Part shown: in pieces, positions 1 to 5,697 of the stretch | Layout: each line of letters opens with the position of its first letter | How positions within the stretch are numbered: position 1 is the first letter of the stretch | Assembly (NCBI GenBank): GCA_005801485.1 | Contig: SYDM01000088.1 | Location: 1-7,187, forward strand | DNA from: Rickettsiales bacterium | Lineage (GTDB): Bacteria; Pseudomonadota; Alphaproteobacteria; Pelagibacterales; Pelagibacteraceae | Length of the DNA stretch: 7,187 bases | Direction of reading: 5' to 3' | The notes under the pieces: generated by a model | Told to the model about the DNA's origin: nothing | The model's input: only the letters and a program-made list of their open reading frames with translations | The model's database searches: none | Made by a program: the position numbers and the translations under genes

Positions 1-513
1 AAATTCTGATATTTTATTATTCATTATATTTAAGTACTCTTTCATTTTGTCTTGAGTGCCTAAAACTGTTCCAGAACATAGTATGATTTTTTCACTAACT
101 TTTTCATATAAAAAACTTCCATAAGTTTTAATTATCCAATTTGAATTAAAAGGACATTCTTTTATTTTTTTATCTTCTTGAAAAAAATTTAATTGTCCTT
201 TGTATTCAAAATCAAAAGGATCAGATTGAAAATATAAATCTCTACTATCACAACATAAAATTTTATCGTAATTCTTTCCATTTAACAAATCTAGAAAGAT
301 TCCATATCTTTTTAATTGAATATCTCTTTTGTCGATATTTTTTTTTATGATTTGACAATCAAATTTTTTTAATTCTTTTTCAATATCATTATCATTTAAA
401 CCAATAACAAAGCACACTTCACCAGTATAATATTTTCTCAGGCTTTTAATAAAAAGTTCAAGTTGAGAAATTCCGAATCCAAATGCAGCAGTAAGAACAA
501 GATTTTTTTCCAT
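1..513 (-). CDS. Predicted glycosyltransferase-like protein, partial (C-terminus beyond left edge)
   Basis: An open frame reads from an ATG at 513 leftward to base 1 without a stop, giving 171 codons, so the 3' part of the gene is missing. The protein starts MEKNLVLTAAFGFG, followed by a predicted alpha/beta fold. At residues 89-100 it has the segment DSRDLYFQSDPF and at 146-153 CSGTVLGT. An acidic 'D-S-R-D...Q-x-D-P-F' block followed by a 'C-S-G-x-x-x-G' block resembles the nucleotide-sugar site of GT-A-fold glycosyltransferase-like proteins in which D89 and D92 could bind metal; this is pattern recognition, not a proven family match. The gene follows the GT17-like gene by only 3 bp (514-516), so the two are probably cotranscribed and translationally coupled; no Shine-Dalgarno is visible. 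No signal peptide or membrane segment is seen, so a cytoplasmic or membrane-associated enzyme is likely. Donor and acceptor cannot be predicted. Confidence 0.72.
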   Translation of the reverse strand, partial: MEKNLVLTAAFGFGISQLELFIKSLRKYYTGEVCFVIGLNDNDIEKELKKFDCQIIKKNIDKRDIQLKRYGIFLDLLNGKNYDKILCCDSRDLYFQSDPFDFEYKGQLNFFQEDKKIKECPFNSNWIIKTYGSFLYEKVSEKIILCSGTVLGTQDKMKEYLNIMNNKISEF

Positions 514-516
514 TTT

Positions 517-1320
517 TTAAATTATCCAATTTTTAAGTTTCAATTTATTCACTCTTATGTACTCAGGAAATGAATCATCAATATTAATTCTTTTTAATTT
601 GAAACCTCTATTAAAAATATCTAACTCTTTTGAAATTTTTTCTTCTATTAAAATTTCATTAGTTATTTCTAATGTATCAAACTCTCCATGAGAATATGAT
701 TTTATTTTTTTTATAATATCTTGAGGAGTTTGCAAAAAAGAAAAATGCCAGCCACCATTAATTATCTGCATACCTTTTTTATCAATCCTCCAAAAAGGGT
801 AATTTTTGAATTTAAGATCTCTTAAGGCCTGCATGGTGCTTATATTCTTTTTTTGAGTTATTTTTGAACCTATCCAATTACTCTCATTTATATTTTGTAA
901 ATTTAATTTATACATAAACATCATCTGAGAAAATGCAGTAAATTTTGTTTTTGAATTTATCTGATTAATTTTACTTAAGTCTGGCAACTCATCTGAATCT
1001 GACAATATTATTAAGTCATTAAAATTAGCATTTTTAATTCCTTCAATTAAGGTATTTCTTTGGTGTTTTTCAATTGGTGACTCTCCGCCCATATGTTTTT
1101 CAAAATCTTTTTCTTTATCATAATCAGCAACAATATATCTAATTTTTTTTTTAAATTTTTGGAAATTATTTATATTAAAATTTAATCTTTTTGGTTCACC
1201 CTGATGAGTTTTAGTTGACTCTGAGATAATAAAATAATCAACTCGATCACTTAAAATATTTAATCTTAATTCAACCATGTGGTCTTCATTAAAATATTGA
1301 AAGCAATCGTATATGGCCAT
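517..1320 (-). CDS. Glycosyltransferase family 17-like protein (N-acetylglucosaminyltransferase III-related)
   Basis: This 267-residue protein carries the features of the GT17 family, named after animal beta-1,4-mannosyl-glycoprotein GlcNAc transferase. They are an N-terminal block with DCFQYFNED (5-13), ELRL (17-20), VDYFIISES (27-35) and THQGEPK (38-44), then an E...QRN segment (84-89), then the metal-binding-like SDSDELP (107-113), then GGWHFSF (189-195). The length covers a single catalytic domain with no membrane anchor. Bacterial members are found in polysaccharide and surface-glycan loci, but their sugar specificity is generally unknown, so the animal activity should not be transferred. 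It lies between the oxygenase gene (58 bp upstream) and a second glycosyltransferase-like gene (3 bp downstream), which suggests a glycan-building pair. No clear Shine-Dalgarno precedes the ATG at 1320. A ten-base T run at 1143-1152 on the + strand encodes the KKK of residues 57-59. Family call is strong; substrate unknown. Confidence 0.88.
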   Translation of the reverse strand: MAIYDCFQYFNEDHMVELRLNILSDRVDYFIISESTKTHQGEPKRLNFNINNFQKFKKKIRYIVADYDKEKDFEKHMGGESPIEKHQRNTLIEGIKNANFNDLIILSDSDELPDLSKINQINSKTKFTAFSQMMFMYKLNLQNINESNWIGSKITQKKNISTMQALRDLKFKNYPFWRIDKKGMQIINGGWHFSFLQTPQDIIKKIKSYSHGEFDTLEITNEILIEEKISKELDIFNRGFKLKRINIDDSFPEYIRVNKLKLKNWII

Positions 1321-1378
1321 TAGTGAGAACAGTAATCTTCAAGATAATTTATTTTATTTAAATTTTTCAAAATTTTAT
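1321..1378 (-). other. 58-bp gap, the longest intergenic stretch in the window
   Basis: This gap separates the oxygenase stop from the GT17-like start. It is very AT-rich on the oxygenase side and more mixed in base composition near the GT17 start. I see no hairpin, no T-rich terminator stem and no clear promoter. In the frame -1 relative to the oxygenase it reads open from the A7 run at 1382-1388 to a TAA (1320-1322) whose last base is the A of the GT17 ATG. It may be a translated tail, a remnant of a small gene, or a plain spacer. Confidence 0.5.
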
Positions 1379-2095
1379 TTATTTTTTTGTAAATGTGGCT
1401 AATCCAATTTTTTTACCATCAATATTGCAAGAAGAACAGTGAAGATGAGTCCTATCAAAAATAAAAAGATCTCCAAGGTTCCATTTGTAAATGACTTCAA
1501 CCTCTAAGCCTTTTAGGTTTTCCATCGTCTCATGTTTTAAATATTTTACATAATGATCTTGATTAAAAGCTCTATCTCCATACATCTTTATATGATCAGA
1601 AGATCTTACATTTTTTCCTTTTTTAAAATTTTCAAAACTATTTTCTTTTAAATCATCTTCGTTTATGGTGAAACTTGTTGAAGGCCCATAGTATCTATTT
1701 TTAAATATTACCGTTTCTCCTTTGCTACTTAAAGGCAAAAGAGTTTGTTTGAAAATTATATTTTTTAAATCAAATCCCCCATCTACATGCAGTCCTATTG
1801 GATTAAAGCTTTCTTGAAAAAGACCTAAACATTCAGATCCATTTTTTTCATTGATATTATCCATAATAAAATTACCAATTTCTAATTTAATTCTATGTCT
1901 TAAAATTTTTTCTTGTTCTTTCCCAAAACCTGATATCCATCTTTTTTTTATTACTTTTTGTTTTAAATTATTTACTGTTACAGGTAATTCATCATATAAT
2001 TCCAAAAACATATCAATTTCCTTAGAGTTTAAGAAATTTTTAATAATTCTTGGAGAACTCTCTAAACTTTTTATTTTATCTATATTCTCATTCAT
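1379..2095 (-). CDS. 2-oxoglutarate/Fe(II)-dependent oxygenase (prolyl-4-hydroxylase-like fold), substrate unknown
   Basis: This 238-residue protein has the double-stranded beta-helix iron site in the expected order. The HxD pair is H103 and D105 (in GLHVDGGFD, 101-109), the distal histidine is H219 (in FDRTHLHCSS, 213-222), and a basic residue ten positions on (K229 in KKIGLATF) could bind the 2-oxoglutarate carboxylate. Between them come QTLLPL (117-122), ETVIFKNRYYGPS (127-139) and a tyrosine-rich insert (172-190). Such enzymes couple 2-oxoglutarate decarboxylation to hydroxylation of a peptide, amino acid, lipid or sugar; nothing here fixes the substrate. The start at 2095 is supported by an AGGTG Shine-Dalgarno at 2106-2110 inside the end of the permease gene, whose stop lies 5 bp away, so coupling to the exporter is likely. 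The gene ends at an A7 run, and the -1 frame stays open through the 58-bp gap (see findings). Fold and iron ligands are well supported, role is not. Confidence 0.85.
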   Translation of the reverse strand: MNENIDKIKSLESSPRIIKNFLNSKEIDMFLELYDELPVTVNNLKQKVIKKRWISGFGKEQEKILRHRIKLEIGNFIMDNINEKNGSECLGLFQESFNPIGLHVDGGFDLKNIIFKQTLLPLSSKGETVIFKNRYYGPSTSFTINEDDLKENSFENFKKGKNVRSSDHIKMYGDRAFNQDHYVKYLKHETMENLKGLEVEVIYKWNLGDLFIFDRTHLHCSSCNIDGKKIGLATFTKK

Positions 2096-2100
2096 TTAAA

Positions 2101-2892
2101 TTATTCACCTATGTTAATTAATGTGCCCTTAACTTTTGCTCCATAATACGCGGCATAAAAGGTGATTACACCGACGGCAAAATAAATAAAAGAAATCAAT
2201 ATACTTTTAAAAATTTCAAATATATTTATCGTTTGATTTATTAAAATATTTCTCATTTCTTCAAAAATGTGAACTAAAGGTAAACCTTTGGCTATAATTT
2301 GAAGTGATTCAGGCAATATTTCAATTGGATAATAAATACATCCAAGTGGTGCTAAAAAAAATAAACTTGCCCAGGCAATATTTTCAAATGAAGGACCGAA
2401 TCTTAGTAATCCAGCTGTCACCATGAAACCTAAACTTATGCCAAATATATAAAGAGCTATTAAAAGAAATATTAGTGGGATACCTAATTTAAAAATAGAC
2501 ACACCAAATAATGGAATAGCAAGCAATGTCGCAGGAATTAATCCAATAAGTGTTCTAAAAATTGCAGTTAGAGTAAGTGCAGCAATAATTTCACTGATTT
2601 TAATAGGTGCAATAAAAAGATTTGTGAAATTTCTACTCCAAATTTCTTCTAAAAACATCATGTTATAGCTGATACTTGATCTAAACAAAAAATCATAAAG
2701 AATTGCAGCGGTCAAAATAATTCCAACTGTATTATTGTAATAAGAGGAACTTACTGTAAAAAATTCTGAAATAAATCCCCATAAGAAAACTTGTATTGAT
2801 GGCCAATAAATTAAATCTAAAATTCTAGGAAAAGAACTTCTGATTAAATATATGTGCCTTAGGCTTAAACCATAGATTTTATGCCATCTCAT
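2101..2892 (-). CDS. ABC-2 type exporter, membrane permease subunit
   Basis: This 263-residue inner-membrane protein pairs with the ATPase encoded just upstream. About six hydrophobic segments can be read, near residues 24-45, 55-70, 99-127, 133-160, 168-192 and 226-250. The ABC-2 family landmarks are FLEEIWSRNFTNLF (80-93), which forms the coupling-type cytoplasmic loop, and YYPIEILPESLQ (187-198) followed by PLVHIFEEMR (205-214). I place the start at 2892, giving MRWHKIYGL, because an AAGGAG Shine-Dalgarno lies at 2898-2903 five bases upstream and the N-terminus then resembles this family. The longer frame from 2928 adds 12 residues that overlap the ATPase gene and lacks such a site. The gene overlaps the ATPase by 14 bp, indicating translational coupling. 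Relatives export drugs, lipids or glycans, so the cargo here is unknown. Confidence 0.9.
   Translation of the reverse strand: MRWHKIYGLSLRHIYLIRSSFPRILDLIYWPSIQVFLWGFISEFFTVSSSYYNNTVGIILTAAILYDFLFRSSISYNMMFLEEIWSRNFTNLFIAPIKISEIIAALTLTAIFRTLIGLIPATLLAIPLFGVSIFKLGIPLIFLLIALYIFGISLGFMVTAGLLRFGPSFENIAWASLFFLAPLGCIYYPIEILPESLQIIAKGLPLVHIFEEMRNILINQTINIFEIFKSILISFIYFAVGVITFYAAYYGAKVKGTLINIGE
2106..2110 (-). promoter_or_regulatory. Shine-Dalgarno (AGGTG) of the oxygenase gene
   Basis: AGGTG lies 10 bases before the ATG at 2095 and within the last codons of the permease gene. It is one of only two good Shine-Dalgarno sites in the window and points to translation of the oxygenase coupled to termination of the permease. 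Confidence 0.65.
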
Positions 2893-3613
2893 TTTTACTC
2901 CTTGCAATTTTAAGAAATGTATCTTCAAGATTATCTCTACCGTGTCTTTTAATTAATTCTTTACAGGTACCGCGATCAACTATTTGTCCTTCTTTCATCA
3001 TAATTACAGTATCGCAGAGTCTTTCAACTTCTTTCATATTGTGAGATGCTAATAAAATAGTTATCTTATTTTTTAATTTGTAAGTTTCTATATATTCTCT
3101 TACAAAATCTCCAATGTCAGGATCTAAACTGGCTGTAGGTTCATCAAGAAACAAAACTTCTGGTTTATTTATTAATGATTTAGCTAAAGAAACTCTATTT
3201 TTTTGCCCTGAAGATAATTCGCCCGTTTTTTTATCTAAAAAACTATTTAGGTTTAAATTATCTGAGATTTCGGCAATTCTATATTTCAAATCTTTAACAC
3301 CATAAAGTCTTCCATAAATTTCTAAATTTTGTTTAACCGTTAGTTTTTTTGGTAGCTCAATATAGGGAGATGCAAAATTCATTTTACTTAAAAGATCGTT
3401 TCGATTAGCACTATCAACATTTTGACCATTTATTAACACAACTCCGCTCGACGGAGTAATAAGTCCCAGCATCATTCCTATAGTTGTTGTTTTTCCGCAT
3501 CCATTTGGACCTAACAGGCCTAATGTTTTATTTTTTTCTAAAGTGAAATTAATATTATTTACTGCCAGAAAATTATTAAATTTCTTACTTAAACTATCTA
3601 CTTTAATATCCAT
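2879..3613 (-). CDS. ABC-2 type exporter, ATP-binding subunit
   Basis: This 244-residue cytoplasmic ATPase energises the adjacent permease. Walker A is GPNGCGKT (35-42), the signature is LSSGQ (133-137), Walker B is VLFLDEP (153-159), the D-loop follows in SLDPD (162-166), and the switch histidine is H191 in ASHNM. The overall pattern matches the DrrA/NodI/YadG exporter class. It lacks the C-terminal sugar-binding domain of O-antigen ATPases of the Wzt type, so it is not an obvious Wzt. The Q-loop region reads MNFASPYIELPKKLTV (78-93) and has no glutamine at the expected place. The gene begins 3 bp after the Sua5 stop and overlaps the permease gene by 14 bp. No clear Shine-Dalgarno precedes 3613, so reinitiation after sua5 is possible. 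The family call is firm, the cargo unknown. Confidence 0.93.
   Translation of the reverse strand: MDIKVDSLSKKFNNFLAVNNINFTLEKNKTLGLLGPNGCGKTTTIGMMLGLITPSSGVVLINGQNVDSANRNDLLSKMNFASPYIELPKKLTVKQNLEIYGRLYGVKDLKYRIAEISDNLNLNSFLDKKTGELSSGQKNRVSLAKSLINKPEVLFLDEPTASLDPDIGDFVREYIETYKLKNKITILLASHNMKEVERLCDTVIMMKEGQIVDRGTCKELIKRHGRDNLEDTFLKIARSKNEMA
2898..2903 (-). promoter_or_regulatory. Shine-Dalgarno (AAGGAG) that decides the permease start
   Basis: AAGGAG followed by the 5-base spacer TAAAA and then ATG at 2892 is the strongest ribosome-binding site in the window. It lies inside the end of the ATPase gene. It supports starting the permease at 2892 rather than at the in-frame ATG at 2928. Confidence 0.75.
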
Positions 3614-3616
3614 GAA

Positions 3617-4570
3617 TTATTTTGCAGCTCTATTTAATCTGTCGTTAATTGCTAAGCCAATACCATTTTTGGGAATTGAAGATACACAAATCATTTTATA
3701 ATTTCTATTTTTAATTAATCTTAGTGTTTTATATAAATTTTTAGCAGCTTCATTTAAATTAGATTTATAACTTAGATTGAAAACATTTTTAGCCTTTTTA
3801 TATTTTTTTCCAAAAACAATAAAGGCTTCATTATTTTTAGCTTTTTTTTGATTAAGCTTTATTGGAATACCAGGAGAGTAATGCCTTTTAAGCATACCTG
3901 GGGCTTTAATAGTTTTTAAATTATTATTAATTGAAATTTTTTTATTTAAAGTTTTTGAAATAGAGTTAAGTCCAATAAATCCTGGTCTTAATATCTTTGG
4001 TTTAGCAGTTAAATCTACAACAGTAGATTCAAGACCAATCTTGCTAGAACCATCATTTATAATAAATTTTAAAGAATTTTTAAATTCCTGAGCAACATCT
4101 TCTGCTGAAACGGGACTGATACTAGATGATTTATTAGCACTTGGTATAGCCAAAGGAAAATTAATAGCTTTTAATAATTTTATAAGTGTTTTATTTTTTG
4201 GAAATCTTACAGCAAGCGTATTTAAATTTGCTGTTGCTATATTTGATATTTTTGAGTTTTTCTTTTTTTTTAAAACAAAAGTAATTGGTCCTGGGGAAAA
4301 TTTTTTATAAAGTTTAGAAAAATTATTATTAAACTCTGCATCATTTTTTAATTGTTTTAGATTATGGTAATGAATAATAAGTGGATTTTTAAAAGGTCTT
4401 TTTTTTAAATAGTAAATTTTTTTTACCGCTGTAGAAGAGTAAGCATTACCTGCTAAACCATAGACAGTTTCTGTAGGTACACCTATAATGTCTTTTTTTT
4501 TAAGATAGTTAATAGCTTTAGATAAGCTTTTGTTATTAACTTTAAATATATTTGAATAGATATTTTTCAT
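3617..4570 (-). CDS. sua5: L-threonylcarbamoyladenylate synthase, Sua5 type
   Basis: This cytoplasmic enzyme makes threonylcarbamoyl-AMP from threonine, bicarbonate and ATP, the first step of t6A formation at position 37 of ANN-decoding tRNAs; TsaB/TsaD and partners then transfer the group. The YrdC-like catalytic domain shows GVPTETVYGLAG (30-41), the KKRPFKNPL segment (56-64), SPGPITFVL (92-100), RFP (122-124), AIPSANKSSSISP (141-153), GLESTVVD (179-186) and ILRPG (193-197). The Sua5 linker APGMLKRHYSP (223-233) and a C-terminal domain to residue 317 follow, which separates it from the short TsaC form of about 190 residues. The start at 4570 gives a normal N-terminus but has no Shine-Dalgarno. 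The gene is divergent from xseB with only 12-21 bp between start codons and is the first of six co-directional genes. A nine-base T run (4493-4501 on the + strand) encodes its KKK near residue 25. Confidence 0.95.
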   Translation of the reverse strand: MKNIYSNIFKVNNKSLSKAINYLKKKDIIGVPTETVYGLAGNAYSSTAVKKIYYLKKRPFKNPLIIHYHNLKQLKNDAEFNNNFSKLYKKFSPGPITFVLKKKKNSKISNIATANLNTLAVRFPKNKTLIKLLKAINFPLAIPSANKSSSISPVSAEDVAQEFKNSLKFIINDGSSKIGLESTVVDLTAKPKILRPGFIGLNSISKTLNKKISINNNLKTIKAPGMLKRHYSPGIPIKLNQKKAKNNEAFIVFGKKYKKAKNVFNLSYKSNLNEAAKNLYKTLRLIKNRNYKMICVSSIPKNGIGLAINDRLNRAAK

Positions 4571-4600
4571 ATTGTAATTATTATGCTTTTAATGAAGAAG
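4560..4600. promoter_or_regulatory. Divergent start region between sua5 and xseB, probable overlapping promoters
   Basis: The ATG of sua5 (4570, - strand) and the xseB ATG (4592, or 4583) face away from each other across 12-21 bp of AT-rich DNA. Both units must start here or inside the opposite gene. A CATAAT hexamer on the - strand (4580-4585) and TGTAAT on the + strand (4573-4578) resemble -10 elements, but I see no well-spaced -35 partner for either. The promoter assignment rests mainly on gene arrangement. Confidence 0.35.
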
Positions 4601-4810
4601 GAAAATATTCCAGAGAATACTAAAAGTAAATCAATAAAAGAGCTTAAACAGGAAATTAATGAGATTCTTGAAAAATTAGAAAGCAATCAGACTAATTTGT
4701 CAGAATCGGTTAATGATTATGCCCGCCTAATTACTTTAAACAAACAGGTAGACTCATTATTTAAAAAAAGGAATAAAGAAATTGCTATCATAGGAAAAAA
4801 AATTAAATAA
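4592..4810 (+). CDS. xseB: Exodeoxyribonuclease VII small subunit
   Basis: XseB joins several copies per XseA to form exonuclease VII, which degrades single-stranded DNA to oligonucleotides in the cytoplasm. The 72-residue product has the family's coiled helical-hairpin pattern: SIKELKQEINEILEKLES, then a short turn (NQTNLSES), then VNDYARLITLNKQVDSLFKKR, with heptad-like hydrophobic spacing. Length is close to the usual 70-80 residues. I prefer the ATG at 4592 (MKKENIPENTK); an in-frame ATG at 4583 would add MLL, and neither has a Shine-Dalgarno. It is followed 11 bp later by ispA, the common xseB-ispA-dxs order of Proteobacteria. xseA is not in the window. Confidence 0.88.
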   Translation: MKKENIPENTKSKSIKELKQEINEILEKLESNQTNLSESVNDYARLITLNKQVDSLFKKRNKEIAIIGKKIK

Positions 4811-4821
4811 ATTTATAATTT

Positions 4822-5697
4822 ATGACTCTATCATTCTTAGATGCTAATGCTAAAAAAATAAATATTTTTTTAAAAAGATATTTTAATCATCAAAATAAAT
4901 CTGGTTTAATGTCTGCAATGAAGTACGGTTCTTTATCTGGGGGTAAAAAAATTAGATCATCAATAATTATTGGAGCTGGAAAATTGTATAATATTAAAGC
5001 AAGTAAACTTTTGAATATTTGCGCAGCTGTTGAATGTATTCATTCTTATTCATTAATCCACGATGACCTTCCTTCTATGGATGATGATAGAATGCGAAGA
5101 GGAAAATTGGCAACGCATATAAAATTTAGCGAATCTACAGCAATTTTAGCCGGCAACTCATTATTAACCCTAGCTTTTGAAATGATATTAGATAGCAATT
5201 ATAAAATAGAACATAAGGCAAAAGTAGATCTTGTTCGAACTTTAGCTTTTTGTTCAGGCCATACGGGTATTGCAGGTGGACAATATCTTGATTTAAGTTT
5301 TGAAAAGAAAAAGAAAAAATTATCAGACATTCTAGATATGCAGAGAAAAAAAACAGGAAAATTATTTAATTTTTGTTGTTTTGCGCCAGGTGTTATTGCA
5401 AAAAAAAAAATTGGAGAACTAAAATCTTTAACTCAATTAGGTGAAAATATTGGGCTATTATTTCAATTAGTTGATGATTTTATTGATTTTAAAGGATCAA
5501 AAAAACTAGCGGGTAAATCTACTAAAAAAGATCAAAAAAAAGGAAAATCCACTTTAATAAGTTTAATAGGTTACGAAAAAGCTAATTCTTATGCCCAAAA
5601 ACTAAAGAAAAATATATTGAGTAAACTTAAAAAACATGGAAAAAAAGCACAAGATTTAATTAACACAGTAGAATTTATTTTAGAAAGAAATTTTTAA
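4822..5697 (+). CDS. ispA: Polyprenyl diphosphate synthase (farnesyl diphosphate synthase type)
   Basis: This cytoplasmic trans-prenyltransferase condenses IPP with DMAPP and GPP to farnesyl diphosphate, the precursor of quinone side chains and the undecaprenyl carrier. The 291-residue protein shows GGKKIR (40-45) for IPP binding, the first aspartate-rich motif DDLPSMDDD (81-89) followed by RMRRGK, GGQYLDL (152-158), and the second aspartate motif DDFID (218-222) with the [14 protein letters not shown] lysine segment after it. The two-residue spread inside the first motif and Y76 five residues before it match E. coli IspA, favouring C15 product, but geranylgeranyl diphosphate cannot be excluded from sequence alone. 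The gene lies 11 bp after xseB and its stop overlaps the dxs start by one base. There is an 11-A run at 5400-5410 and the frame is intact through it. No clear Shine-Dalgarno is present. Confidence 0.93.
   Translation: MTLSFLDANAKKINIFLKRYFNHQNKSGLMSAMKYGSLSGGKKIRSSIIIGAGKLYNIKASKLLNICAAVECIHSYSLIHDDLPSMDDDRMRRGKLATHIKFSESTAILAGNSLLTLAFEMILDSNYKIEHKAKVDLVRTLAFCSGHTGIAGGQYLDLSFEKKKKKLSDILDMQRKKTGKLFNFCCFAPGVIAKKKIGELKSLTQLGENIGLLFQLVDDFIDFKGSKKLAGKSTKKDQKKGKSTLISLIGYEKANSYAQKLKKNILSKLKKHGKKAQDLINTVEFILERNF

Noticed and set aside
1851..2099. Open frame of 82 codons on the + strand
   Set aside because: It lies antisense inside the oxygenase gene, which has full iron-site motifs; the product is low-complexity and resembles no family.
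2893..2928. Upstream start for the permease (12 extra residues)
   Set aside because: It lies within the ATPase gene with no ribosome-binding site, while the ATG at 2892 has AAGGAG at ideal spacing.
3114..3305. Open frame of 63 codons on the + strand
   Set aside because: It is antisense to the conserved Walker B and signature region of the ABC ATPase and is explained by that gene's codon pattern.
2879..3613. O-antigen exporter ATPase (Wzt)
   Set aside because: The protein ends soon after the nucleotide-binding domain and has no C-terminal carbohydrate-binding domain.
4490..4502. Poly-T run as a transcription terminator
   Set aside because: It is inside sua5, encodes lysines, and has no GC-rich stem before it; the same holds for the other T runs in the window.
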